A stretch of 64,000 nucleotides of DNA from Clavelina lepadiformis (GCF_947623445.1 NC_135240.1:12028001-12092000), one strand, 5' to 3'. Shown: positions 1 through 12,182, counted from the stretch's first letter. The notes: generated from the letters alone by a model not told the origin. Numbers and translations are program-made.

Positions 1-139
1 TGGTTCGTGTCGCTTGATAAACATGTTAGTGCTACACGAACTGTTGTGGTGTTTGTAGGGCTATAGTAGTTATACCGTAGTTTATCGAACTTTATTCGCC
101 TTTGCTAGTTTGAAGCTTTAATCGCCATATTAATAGCAG

Positions 140-3100
140 AATTATTTTTACCGAAACCCATCTAAGGTTCGGATCTACATGCTATGAAGGTGAAGCCGTT
201 ACTCAAGTGGAGCATGCCCTTCAAGCTGCTGAATTAGCAGAAAAGGAAGGAGCTAGTATTCCTGTAAGTATCGACATCGCCTCGAATCTTACACCTGCAT
301 GTAATTGGAGGAAGTAAGCTGCCTTAAACATTTGACTGCCACAATTTCACCGAAAAAAAAAATCGTGCGTTCGACCTTCGAAACTATTTATCACAGTTTC
401 TTGTTAAACTATAACTTGAACGTTATAACGTAACGGTATACGAGTACATAAAAACTCAATCAATATACCTATCCCGACTCTACCTTCTGATCTACTGTAA
501 ATGTAACTCGAATGAAATCTAAAATAGCTAAAATCAAGTTTTTGCGTAGTCGTTCTCCTACCGGGTAGGAGCCTAACCAACTATCTTTAACAATAGGCTA
601 CTTACACTGTGAAATTGACACTTCCTAAATATTTTTATTTTCCCACGTGCTCCTTTCAGAAGTTTGCTTGTAACAGAAGTCTTTATCATATTTAGGTAGT
701 TTTAGGTGCATTTTTTCATGATATTGGACACTTAGTGAGTATGGACAAAACAACGGAAGAAAGATGGGCATTAAAGAATCATGGTGATGTACGATCATAC
801 GACATAAGTTAGATTCATAGGATACTCAAGGGCGCCGGAAATTGTTTGAGGCGGCGGGACAGTTTTCTAAATATAATTTAGGATTTTTAAGATTACGAAA
901 CAATATTATTTTGTAATTACGAAATAAAGTATTGTTATGTGATGACAAAAACTTACAAATTGGCAAACGATTTATAACGCAGTATCAGCTGCATGTAAAT
1001 CATGCCACCATCCATACTAAAAGGCAATACGCAAAAGAAAGTTGTTTTTAAGTTATGAGTAAGTAGTGCTAAATTACTATGGCCACGTATTTGTATTATT
1101 TATTTAAAAAATGGCTATGTTGTAGGCTATCACCTCCCGTGGCAAAACGGCATGGGTGGCAGTTGCTTCCGGCGCCTCTGTGAATACTTGGCCCTATACC
1201 TGACGTAACTTGATATTTTTATTTGAGTGATGTTACTAACTTTTGTCACAAAGTTACGGTACATATACTATGGATCTAGTGTAGAAAAAGCAAAGCGGGG
1301 ACGGGACTGTTTTGTATTGATTTCCACCACAGCATGTAGGATCCGCTCCAGCGGTTACAGAAACACAAAATTGTGCATACTGTATTTTTGTCTTCAAAGC
1401 TTTATGATTATTACGTGATGCATTCCTAGAACTAGTTTATTTTGATTTAGGTCATTTTCTTGGTCACGAATAGGGATTTGTGGCGCAAAAGTAGCGCAAA
1501 CAGGGACAGGTGAAGGTGAATAATGTGTTCCTGGAAATTTGCTCTAGTAGCTCATAGCAACTATACACCGACTGTAAGTTAGGTTAGTTGTGATCTACAA
1601 TTTAATTAATCTTATCTAGGCCCATTTTTCGTCTTGCTCACGCTTTTCAAAAGCTTAACGTTCTATTCATATTTGATCTACTTACCAGCGTGATGCCCAT
1701 CGTGACGCCACAATTTTTATCCCGCCAGTCATAATTTGCACCAATTTTTTTTTGTTGCCACACATATTTGGCAATAATTGCAGTAGGCCTACAGTTTACG
1801 TATTATTGAAAAAAATTTTTGCCCGGTGTTGGCTACTTAATGACAAATCTCCTTTGATTTAAAATTTTAGAATAAGCTTGTTTTGGATTTAGATTTTTTC
1901 ACATCTTTGCATTTTTCTATATTTAATTTGGGGGGGAGGGGTTGGTATCACAACTCTGATTCATCTGATTTTCAGTGAAGATGCGTTTTCTTGTCGGGTA
2001 TCACAACTATTTCTTAATAACAGAAAGATATTGGCCAACAAATGAAGAACTTGATAAAACTTTTTTTGCAACTTGATAATGGTAATGTAAATTGACGTAC
2101 TGAACGAAGTTGAAAACGCAAGGGTGTATATAAAGAAAAGTAATCAACAAAGGGATGTAAATTTTGGAGGAAAACGAGGACTTAAAGGAAAACGTCTAAA
2201 GCGTGGCGCTTGCAGTCACAGAGATATTAAACCCAAGTTTTATACTTGCATTTACCAAACGTACGAACCCTTCGAAAAAGTAAAACACATACGTTATACA
2301 CCCATCGTGTGGCATAGGGTTGAGAGATTTAGAGAACATTGTATCTCGAAACGGCAAAACATCTCTCTGAGGCAGAAACTTTTATAGGTTGGCAAAGAAT
2401 TCCTGGCCAATCATGGTTTTCCATTGGGAGTTACTGAATTAGTAGCCGGACATGTCAGTGCAAAACGATTTTTGGTCTACCAGGACAAAGATTATTATAA
2501 CAGTAAGCACAACCAGGGGCGTAGCCAGAATATAAGTTATATTTAGAGGAGACGAGATTTTTTGGTCTCATTGATGACGTCATTACTGAGTTACGTGGGA
2601 GATTGCGCGAACTATCGCTGCGTTAAGAGCTCAATTTTTTAACAAGGAAACTTTACGAAATATTTTTTAAAAACACAATGACTGTTCTTAACATTAAAAA
2701 ATTGACAATACGATGTAATTTATGCAAATATTGACGCTATATATTGGTTTGTTATGACATAGATTGCCAGCACGGTAACGACAAATTCAACAAAAGTCGT
2801 TGCGACCACACGCAGTCATCGTTGTTCAATTGTGGCATTTCCTTTAAAACGTTTATCAAAGTATAACTGCGTTAAAAATAATGAGTAATACTAAAATTGG
2901 TTTAACCGAAATTTACACCAATTACAATACGTAACTCACGTTTCATAATGACGTAAAATAAGACAAGACGACTAAAAAAGCACTAAAAAATTGTGATGGT
3001 TGACAAATGAAAATCGTACATGTTGTGCAGTATTAGTTTCGCTAACAGCTTGAGAAGAAGGCGCTACGATGTCAACATATTCCACGGTTAAAAATAATAT

Positions 3101-3687
3101 TTTAAGCTAAGTGGTCTTCTGCACTCCAACTTGAAGGCCTGAATTGGAAGGAGTTGTAAGGTAATACTGTACAGAAAAATTATAACGTAACAATTTCCGA
3201 TTTTAAGTATCTTTTTAAAGATTTACTGTTAGCTTCAGTGTAAAAAATACAAATTACTATTAAACCAGACTCTTTCAAAAAACCTTTCCTTTGTCAAAAA
3301 TTGGAGGGGTGGTCGTGAAGCACATCCCTTCCCCCTGGCTACGCCCTGAGCACAACTACATTTGGTTATAGGCTGTCAATTAGGGTGTTCCTTTAAAATG
3401 CTTTGCTTTCTGTATAAACAAAAGTAAACTAGATAGTTTGAGAAATTAAATCACAATTTCTTTGCATGTTAATGTTTGCAGAGTTGTCGTCACACAGCCG
3501 TTATACTCTAAAATTACAAGGTGGGGCTATGGTAAAAGATGAAGCGGATTTGTTTAAAAGTAGCTCCAGTTTCAATGACATAATTCGAGTTCGTCAATGG
3601 GACGAAGAAGCTAAAGACCCAGAGATGCAAACGAAGAATTTGATGTATTATCGTAAAATGAGTGAATCGTATTTGAAAAATTTGTGA
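140..3687 (+). CDS. PhnZ/TmpB-like HD-domain phosphonate oxygenase, 5' end outside window
   Basis: Four exons join in phase: 140-263, 696-788, 2388-2502 and 3482-3687 (stop at 3685-3687), giving about 178 residues, close to the roughly 190-200 usual for the family. The metal ligands of PhnZ-type HD oxygenases are all visible: His in QVEHALQ, His-Asp in FFHDIGHL, His in NHGD, His in VAGHVSAKRF, and Asp in IRVRQWDEEAK. The Tyr and Glu three residues apart in CYEGEAVTQ match the substrate-side Tyr/Glu pair of PhnZ. LKLQGGAM is a family signature near the C-terminus. Known members use a di-iron centre to cleave the C-P bond of 1-hydroxy-2-aminoethylphosphonate or its trimethylated form. The initiating exon is not seen; the left edge of the first exon (140 or 167) is uncertain. 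A possible AATAAA lies at 3795-3800. The family call is firm; the substrate is not known. Confidence 0.85.
2514..3348. mobile_element. hAT-like non-autonomous DNA transposon, 835 bp
   Basis: Terminal inverted repeats CAGGGGCGTAGCCAG and CTGGCTACGCCCTG bound the element, flanked by a perfect 8-bp target duplication AGCACAAC at 2506-2513 and 3349-3356. Eight-base duplications and CAGGG-type ends are typical of hAT elements. No transposase is visible, so it depends on a partner. It sits in the last intron of the PhnZ-like gene, starting 11 bases after the exon end; the left target copy overlaps the splice donor, which stays intact. Confidence 0.9.
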
Positions 3688-4414
3688 TACGAACCGTAAT
3701 GTTGAATTAATTTACTAAATCATGATTTACAATGACAAAATTTTGCTGGAAATGATTTGCATATCAGCTTGAATTAAACTTAACCCAGCTCTAGAATAAA
3801 TTGAGATGGATGGTAATCATCAGGTGTCTATAAAATTCTAAACGTTTTAAAGTGTGCATAGTCCACTTAGTTGTTATGCAAGGACGAAAATCTTCATTTG
3901 TGCGTTACCTGCTGACGTTCGTCAAAGTGGTCGCGTCCGGGTATGTTTACAAAATGACGCCATTTTCTTTCGTCTCAAGGGTTGTAGAACTCTCCAATTT
4001 CATTGAGATAATTACAAAGGAGAGAGCTATTGTGATACGACTGGTACAGATGAGATTCATTGTTATAAAAAAAACAGCTTTAAGTGGAAACATACAGTAC
4101 TATACGAAAATATTTCACACGAAACATTAGTAAGACCAATAACGGTAGCGCTCATCCTAAAACTGTGAAAGATACATCGCTCTAAAACAGATTTTCAATA
4201 TAGGTCTGCTGCACTGTTGCAGAAAATTTTAGCATGGTACTATAGAGTTAAATATTTTAGCATGCAGAAAATTTAACATACAGAGCTTAGCAATAGGTCT
4301 ATATGTGGTGATTCTAATTAGTTTAAAGGCTTTGGCAGCTATGACCATCATGTCCGATTTCTTAAACCGCAATTTCTTGTTCAGTAATAAGTAGATTTAT
4401 GTTATCACATCAAC
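3688..4414. other. Intergenic region between two + strand genes
   Basis: This stretch holds the 3' end of the PhnZ-like gene, with AATAAA at 3795-3800, and the upstream region of the next gene. A 92-codon open frame at 3852-4130 has no splice context or recognisable motif and is treated as chance. No promoter element can be named. Confidence 0.5.
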
Positions 4415-7140
4415 ATGGCAACACCTAAATCTGACAAAAAGGAAAGTAGTGACACGTCTTTTCAACCTGTGATGACCATCAAACATGGAGAAGATCCGGA
4501 AGTACAAGAAGTGAATATTGCTGCAAGTATTCAAAAAGGTATTCATCAGTTGCACAGATTTCTTGGTAGGTTAGGCTATATAAGTCGTTAGATTTGCAGA
4601 AATCAGATGTTTGATCCTGCATAGGTTTATCTGCCATCGAGAATTTGAAACCTAGTCCGGAAAACATTCACTTCATTAAGAAGACGCCAAAGTCTATGAC
4701 GACCAAATCTACCATGACCAACGAAGATGACTACACAGTTGTACATACCAACACTCCTTGTACAAGCCCTTCGCCATCTTTGCGTGAAAATGACGCAATT
4801 GATGATGACAACCAGGACGTTATAGATGCTAGACACAAGATTGTGGGTTGGAAAATGACCCCAAGGGTAGGCTAGTGTGACCATATGTGACGTATTAATT
4901 GAAAACAACATAGTCATCAATGTGTATAACTGTTCGAACAAAATTGAATAGATATGTTCAGTATTAATTTTCAGATAAGCCTGCCTCTATTTTCACAAAC
5001 TCTGCTTGTGGGCTACGTCATGTTGGTATATTGTTAGAAGGCACCCACATATAAATTTCATCAATAAGACAACTACTAAATGAAATAAGCCAAACAGAAA
5101 ATGTTGAGTTAACCTTAAAGAAAATAATTCAACTTAGTTTGTTGGATGAAATTGTTCTACCCATTCTGAATTAACCTGATCATGGTATCATTCTAAAATT
5201 GGTATAAAAATAAGTCTGCTTTATAAACAAACAACTATTAAGGTCCACTTCCCGCCGCCCAACACCATAAACGCATCATCACTTCGCACAGCATCCATGG
5301 GCAGAGTGCATGATCTTCCTCAGACAGATGCAGTAAGTCTTTTTATAGCCTACTAATATATTAGTATAGAGAGAAATAAAATTTAAAGGAAGTAATACTT
5401 TTCTACTGAGCGTAAGTTAGGTAATAGTAGACTATGTAATTGAATTCGCTATCATCAAAAACTAATTTCTACTCCAATTACCATAACATTACAAAACTAC
5501 AGCCGATACTTCTAATAAATGCCTAAAGTGTAAGATGAAACTCAATTAAAACCTAACTTTAAGGAAACAAATTCTACTGTATAACAGCTAAGTTAAATCA
5601 TATTTTAGCGGGAATTTAATCCTATTATCGAACCTCCATATCTTCACCGACCTGACAGAACACTCATTGTCCACCAAACTAAGCCATTACCATTGCAACC
5701 AGTAAAGGTAAATTTTTTCACAAGTTTACGTTTAGTTTTTCCATTATCCATTTTTTTGGTGTTGTAGTGTAACCTAGTTACGTTTAATGCTTATACCTTA
5801 CATACATTTCGTTGACAGGCGTGGCCAGGATATGGTGGTAACGTATACTTCCAGCCTTTCAAAGCTGTTAGTAAGCCCATAAGGGACCGAACATACTCAA
5901 GTAGAACACCTGGTAATAAAAGTCCGTGATGCAGTTTTCTTTTTTGCTTGTGAAAACCTTCACATTATACTTATATGTATTTCAAAACATTAGCTTTTGA
6001 TTTCAGTACGTCGGTCGCGTAGCGTTTCTTCTTATCCTCCAGAAAAGCTGACTACAACACCAGATTTGTATTCTGTGTCGAAACTTTCTTCTTTTCATTT
6101 TTCATCACCAAGCTTTGCTGACAGTAAGATAACTCCTTCCCGGTTCGCATCAGGTACACGTACAGGCAGTTGTTTTTGTTACAGACCAGATAAATGTGAT
6201 GTTATAGGAAAGAAAATTGTAACCAAATAGAACCGATAATTTTTCAATTATGTTTTCGAAGAAAAAGAAACCTTAGCTTTTGATGAAATAGAAGACGATA
6301 TTTCAAAACGAAATCGGCGACAGATGGCCCATTTGGATAAAAATTTTGTGCTCTCAATGTCGGGCAACACAAAATTTACCGAAGACTGGACTTGGATTTC
6401 AGGCAAGAAAATTCAATTCACTTGTGTGCAATTAGTTTATTTTATATAGTTATGCGTTTGTCAATAGTTGCAGAAAAATTATTTTTGCAGTCAAGCCTAA
6501 AACAGGGTATGGTAAATAGCCTATTACATCATCGCAGGTAAAGAGTCCCTAGGCACTCTGAAAATTGGCAACCCGTTGCTTGAAGTTAGAAGACATTCAA
6601 ATAGGGAAAGATATAACAGACAAACAGTTGTCGAAAAAGTACCACACAACTTTGTTTTTCATTCTCAAAAAGAAAACGACATTGAAAAAACAATTTCCGC
6701 AAAAATTAGGGAAAAAACAAATGCTCGAAATAGTAAAGCATTTACTAAAGATTACGGTTTACCAAAATGGGTGTTACAACAGGTAAGAAAACTTTATATG
6801 TATTATCATAAAATTAAAAACTTTTGTTTTGGATTTTACTTACTTTATATGTAAAATTTTACGCCATCAGCCAAAATATAACTTAAATCTACATTTCTTA
6901 TGAAAACTCTGTTGAAGAGGTGCTATAACTTCTTAGTTTGAAAAATGCTTTTATACATTACCTAGTAATAGTTTATTTAAAATGATGTCGTTGTTTAAAT
7001 TTATGTTTTGAAATTGTGCACAGTTTGCTGATCAATATTATCGTGACAATCGTGGTCAGCTCCAATTGCCTCGTTTGCCACTACGTGTAAAAGGAAGGAA
7101 AGTTACCAACGAAAATAAAGTATGGAAAATACCGTATTGA
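4415..7140 (+). CDS. Unrecognised 448-aa protein, ten exons, possibly ciliary or sperm type
   Basis: Exons 4415-4565, 4625-4866, 5243-5332, 5609-5707, 5819-5912, 6007-6153, 6262-6402, 6491-6511, 6538-6782 and 7024-7140 splice in phase to 448 codons plus TGA. I do not recognise the family. The protein is hydrophilic, rich in Ser, Thr, Pro, Arg and Lys, with no signal peptide, membrane segment or Cys pattern. A Pro-rich block (WKMTPRVHFPPP, IIEPPYLHRPDR, LPLQPVKAWPGYGGNVYF) is followed by a Ser-rich arginine stretch and a basic C-terminus (LPRLPLRVKGRKV). This composition resembles extended microtubule-associated or axonemal proteins, but that is only a guess. Exon 7 ends at a GC donor (CAG|GCAAGA), its acceptor (CGAAG) is weak, and the 21-nt eighth exon can be skipped without frame change. 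A possible AATAAA lies at 7205-7210. The exon structure is more secure than any role. Confidence 0.75.
6491..6511 (+). other. 21-nt microexon (frame-neutral cassette)
   Basis: TTTTTGCAG precedes it and GTAAAT follows. It enters after one base and leaves after one base, so inclusion adds seven residues (VKPKTGY in context) and skipping leaves the frame intact. The upstream donor is the GC site at 6403. Confidence 0.55.
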
Positions 7141-8865
7141 ATGGATCGATCAGGCCTGATCTACAACGATATATATATAGTCAGGAAAAACACCAACATC
7201 AGTTAATAAAAAGTAAGGAACGCCACCATGACTAAATGGTTTAAGTGCATATTTCTTTGTTTTCGTTTCCTAGCAGTAGGGCTTATAACGCTCTATATTT
7301 GAAAGAATGAACAACGGCTGCTTGCCAGCGTGTTAGCACATGACATATAGGCTACAAGTAGGCTTTTAGCGGTATAGCCTACTCTATATGAAAACATTTT
7401 TCAATTAATCCAAAAGAGAACAAACATTATATAATATAACCTTTATTGTCAGTAAGATCTGTCATGCTTGCTAAACCAGAATCGAAACGATTCTATATGG
7501 TTAAGCTTGTGGCTGCCAGGTCACCTCATTGGAAAATTTTACATTTAAGTTTTCGTTTTCAAGTTCTTTTGTTGACTACCTCCCTTTATAAGCGTTGCGT
7601 TTTTAAAGTACGATTAATTAATTATCAGTTCGACTGAGTTCACGACGTTTGGTTGTGCCAATAAAGTTTTATTAGTTTTTTATCTGTTGGCCGTCCTGTT
7701 GAGCACGTGCAATGCTCAGATGTATTCGCAATCTTCAACCACAAGTGGAGTAAGATATAAGCTCCCTCATTTCGGGCATATTCATCTCACAACAATTGAG
7801 ACGGCCACAAGCTCAACAGTTGATTAACTTAACGACGAGCTCTTCTTGAAAAATAAAACTAGGTAGCCCATTCAATTATGATTATGTGAATACAAAGATA
7901 GACTGTAGAATCTGCTTTTTAAAATTGTAAATCACTTCTTGTGAACACCCCTTTTAGTACGTTCCCAGCTTGTTTTCTAGAATCTATTGTGATAAGACAT
8001 CTTTATTGGAAATGCCCTATTCTTAATCTTAACACTGTTTATTTATCCATGTCTCAATGTGTATCCATGTTTCACTATATGAATCTCCCATTGTCTGAAT
8101 ATTGTTTTGTCCGTTGTACCTGCTACAACTCGCAGCGTTTTTTATGTTGAACATTTTAACTCCTATCACCTTCAGGTTATATAAACTCACACTTCTTCCA
8201 GCGACTATAGCTGGTTAGCCGAGTGAATCATCGAAATCAACAGATGAGTTGTCTAATCTAGTCATGATGATTGCAACTCAATAGACATCTTATAAGCCGT
8301 AGTATTGCTTATGTTCTTGGTTATTCGTATTGTATTACAGAGAAAATGTACAGCAGTAAACAGCACCTACAATAAAACCTTGTCTTGTAAACTATTTCTG
8401 TTGTAATATTAAATCCTTTTGGCCGGCAAAAGGTTAGAGTATTCTAACCGCACGCAACAACGGAATCAGATAATTTAATAAGTAAATAAAGATAGGCTAC
8501 CCTCATTTGTCAAAAGGGTCTCTTCATGGTAAACTATAAAAATACTACTTACAGTAGATTATAAATCTTGGTTAATGACCGCTGACCGTATATATATATA
8601 TAAGATGCGGCGCAAAATGTGTAAGGTATCAACTGCGCATGACATAGGCTACATATAGCCTAGGCCTACCGTAGTCTAAGCCCTAAATACGCCGCTGCAT
8701 GCTAATTATACACAGTTTTGCAAGATAACGTAACCTACTATCACAGTGATTATAATTATCGGTATTTTAATATTTTCACTTTAACGCTGTTATTTTAACT
8801 ATAGGCTAGTTGCGTAATTCTTTATCGATTGAACAATAACAGCAGCTGGCTATTCTAATTAGACT
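7141..8865. other. Gene-free AT-rich intergenic stretch
   Basis: Apart from the possible poly(A) signal at 7205-7210 I see no exon with matching splice sites on either strand. Short open frames at 7446-7637 and 7941-8150 look accidental. A short TA run lies near 8590-8601. Confidence 0.5.
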
Positions 8866-11043
8866 GTAATGAAATGGTTGTTTATCGTTCCTTAACCTGT
8901 AAGGGCGACCAAATCACTACAACGTTTGTCTGTTGAATTGTTTAATGTCCTCGATGTAAATGAGCCTCAAGGTCGTTGTCTGCTTTTCTTAATCTTAGAA
9001 TTAATTGTTCACGTCAACAACTGTATATTCTGATTATATTGAAGCTTCTTTGAACGAATACATCAAGATAAAACATTGTGACAGCAACAGCATAAAGACA
9101 TGTTGCGGCGTTGAACGTAATAGCAAGAAGAGACTGGTAAGAGATAACTCGTACTGCACGTACAATAACAGGGAAGCAATCGATTACGTCACGCAGTGTT
9201 ATGCTTCGCTGATTCGATAGATGAGAATTCTATGTCGTACACAATCTTATATTACATTAATTCATAATATTATCACATAACCTTCCGCAAGAAAATTTCT
9301 TTAGTGAAACAAAAGGAATTTTATGATTATGATAAAAAAAAATTCCCGATAAGCAATAATTAAAACAAAAGTGTTGAAAACAAAAGTCAATAAAACACGT
9401 TAAGTATAGATCAAAGACAACAAACGTTAAAACATAGTTACAATATAATTCATATTGGCAATACATTAGTAATAAGGTGGTTACATGTATGTTTTTTTTT
9501 TTGATGACATTTATGTCACGACTTTAAATAGAAAACAGAGAACAGGATGTCATTTGACACATCATGCTGCGGCTTCTTTGAGCAGGTTTGCAAAATGTGG
9601 AAATCGTCAGCAAATTTTTCATCTCACGTTTCGTGATGCTGATTTCCGTAAACAACTGCTACGTTTAAAGCATGAAAAAATAACACAAAGAAATATTTCT
9701 CTACGGCATGGTTTAACCGTTTAGAGAGTATGGCAATTAAGCCACCAACAATTAAGCGTAATCTACACAATAACGCTATTATAAACGTAATATCATATTG
9801 TCAGAGATTCCTACCACAGGTCCTTTTAAACCCTTGAGAGGTGTTGACAATTTGACAGCGATACAAATGGACAATATCCTAGGCATAAGACTCAAGTTAT
9901 GCTTTATAGGCTTGACCAAAACATACAGCAAAATAAACAATACGCTATGATATATAGAGAATAAACAAACAAAAAATCATTACTGAATGTCCAAATACCG
10001 ACAAAGTGTTTTCACTGGCCTGCCTCGTCTAGTGGATGGTTCAGCGTGCTTTGTTCGTCGGTCATTGTTGCTTCCAAAGGTGGTTGTAGTCCAGGCGATT
10101 CATCGTCACCGTCGTTGAGGTTGATATGAGCGAAAACCACGTTGTCGAGATGTCTGTCGGCTGGATCCAATGAGTGTTGCATAGGTTGTAGATAAGACAT
10201 ATCTTCGAAACTTGTAGTCTGAGATCACTAGACTTTTCTCAACCTCAAATTTAATTGTTCATAGGTTCCTCGATAAAAGAAAAGCGTAGTTCTCACCGAA
10301 CTCGTTGCACCATAAACAGTTGTAATGCTTTTCTTGATCTTAGAATTAATTGTACACCTTGACAACTGTATATTCTGATTATATTGAAGCTTCTTTGAAC
10401 GAATACATCAAGATAAAACATTGTGACAGCAACAGCATAAAGACATGTAATGAAAAGTGGTATATGGTACCTTAACCTGTAAGGTTTACCCACTTCACTA
10501 CAAAGTCTGTTTACTTGTGTATATCTTAACAGTGAACTTTGATAGACTTCAGCAATAATAACACGGGAATGACAACTGTATAATCTGATTATATTGAAGC
10601 TTCATTGAACGAATAAATCAAGAAAGAACAAATACATTGTATAAATCACAAGAATAAATCACAAGAACATTGTGACAGCAACAGCATACAGACATGTTGC
10701 GGCGTTGAACATACGACTGATAAGTGATAACTCGTAATGCACGCACAGTAACAGGGAAGCAATCGATTACGTCACGCAGTGTTATGCTTCGCTGATTCGC
10801 TAGACGAGAATTCTATGTCGTACACAATCTTATATTACATTAATTCATATAATTATCACAGACATGTTGCGGCGTTGAACGTAATAGCAAGAAGAGACTG
10901 GTAAGAGATAACTCGTACTGCACGTACAATAACAGGGAAGCAATCGATTACGTCACGCAGTGTTATGCTTCGCTGATTCGATAGATGAGAATTCTATGTC
11001 GTACACAATCTTATATTACATTAATTCATAAAATTATCACAAG
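8866..11043. repeat. Mosaic of partial direct repeats
   Basis: A block containing CAACTGTATATTCTGATTAT and AACATTGTGACAGCAACAGC occurs near 9017-9099, 10361-10446 and, altered, 10568-10694. A second block (GACATGTTGCGGCGTTGAAC through TTATATTACATTAATTCAT) occurs at about 9098-9267, 10690-10851 and 10861-11031. A third block (CTTAACCTGTAAGG then CACTACAA) occurs near 8891-8920 and 10471-10502. The blocks are all in the same orientation but joined in different orders, as after repeated unequal exchange of a diverged tandem repeat. No terminal structure or coding capacity assigns them to a known element. Confidence 0.75.
10012..10218 (-). CDS. Candidate terminal coding exon, function unknown
   Basis: On the - strand a good acceptor (GTGATCTCAG) at the 10219 edge opens a 69-codon frame ending in a stop at 10012. 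The product is acidic and hydrophilic (NLNDGDDESPGLQPP, MTDEQSTLNHPLDEAGQ), like a cytoplasmic tail or disordered C-terminus. No upstream exon could be found; the sequence to its right is the repeat mosaic. It may be a relic of a disrupted gene or a chance open frame. Confidence 0.3.
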   Translation of the reverse strand, partial: TTSFEDMSYLQPMQHSLDPADRHLDNVVFAHINLNDGDDESPGLQPPLEATMTDEQSTLNHPLDEAGQ

Positions 11044-11204
11044 ACCTCCAAAAAGGTGTTGGAGTTAATAAAGCTAAACTTGGCACATATGCGTTTAAAT
11101 AATAGTTTTATTAATGAAAGGACCCTCACCAATGCGAGGCACCATTGCTCTTCACCATGTAAATCAGGCGCTGCCCTAGCCTAACTCCTAATTTAATGAA
11201 TGAA

Positions 11205-11612
11205 GCCGATTGCCGCAATTGCCACCCGATTCGTCTGCCTTCCGCCCATTAAAATGGGTAAAAATGCGGTAATATTTTCCCATACGAATGGCAGAAAGTA
11301 TGCCTTTCTTACCCTAGAGTAAGATATATGCATTTGGAATGGGGAGATGTTTACTTCGGCAGAAATATGGTTTGTGGGAAACCCCATTGCTGAAAGCAGG
11401 TCCATTTTAATGGGCGGAAAAATAGACGAATAGGGTTCACAAACCATACTTGTGCCGAAGTAAAATTCTCCCCATTCCAAAGGCATATATCTTACTCTAG
11501 GGTAAGAAAGGCATAAACTTTCAACCATTGGAATGGGAAAAAATTCCCGTACTCTGGACCATTTTAATGGGCGGAAAGTAGACGATTGGGGTGTAATTGC
11601 AAAGACGTTGGC
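11205..11612. repeat. Long inverted repeat (foldback-type element)
   Basis: The left arm, about 11205-11400, is an imperfect reverse complement of the right arm, about 11406-11612. Shared landmarks are CCGCCCATTAAAATGG, CTTTCTTACCCTAGAGTAAG, TGGAATGGGGAGA and ACTTCGGCA. The end motif CCATTTTAATGGGCGGAAA also occurs inside, near 11402, so the element may be two nested or fused hairpin units. A 231-codon - strand frame across it (11193-11888) is a by-product of the palindrome. Confidence 0.8.
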
Positions 11613-11834
11613 TTGCACTTGCAATTTTTGTATGCTTGTTTTTTTTTGTGACGCCACGCTGGAGATCGCTGGCGTAATTATAAAATTAAATATTCCATGC
11701 AGGACCAGTTTCATGCCAAATTTGTTCCGGGCATTGTGACGTAAAAATTCCTCATGACTCAGCGCAAAGAGGTTTAAACATGTATGAGCAGTCTTACGGA
11801 CATTACGTCTGTATCGGTTTGCGACATGTATACC

Positions 11835-12174
11835 TAAGGCTGCCATACAGTTCTTATTTCTAAGTTTTGTCCTTATTTTGAAGGTCAATGTCTTAGAAAA
11901 TATTTTTGTCCTTTTTTCTAAGAAATGTCCATATTTTCACTTGCGTCCTTATTTTTGTCTTATTTTTAGCACAGAGGTTCGTATTTTGGGCATTTTGACA
12001 CCTTTAGTATACCAGTTTGTACCAAAGAGATACAAAAATTGAGAACATGCAAATAGTAGGTTATCTCGTTTTCTCATTTTTGGAACATTGATTGCCTTCT
12101 CCTGCTGTGCACTGCTTAAAGTAGTATACTTCTTGTTCGTCCTTATTTTTGAGTCCAGACCGATGGCAACCCTG
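11835..12174. mobile_element. hAT-like miniature element, same family as the one in the array
   Basis: A 340-bp element lies between perfect 8-bp duplications TGTATACC (11827-11834 and 12175-12182). Its right end reads GGCAACCCTG and its left end GGCTGCCATAC, a decayed form of the CAGGGTTGCCATAC terminus. The interior repeats the motif GTCCTTATTTT several times, the reverse complement of the AAATAAGGAC motifs in the array copies, so it lies in the opposite orientation. Confidence 0.88.
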
Positions 12175-12182
12175 TGTATACC

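Noticed and set aside
8866-11043. Paired terminal repeats of an LTR-type element
   Set aside because: The repeated blocks have no shared boundaries, no flanking target duplication and no coding core between them.
11193-11888. 231-codon open frame on the - strand
   Set aside because: It runs through both arms of the long inverted repeat and has no domain or splice context; palindromic sequence readily gives such frames.
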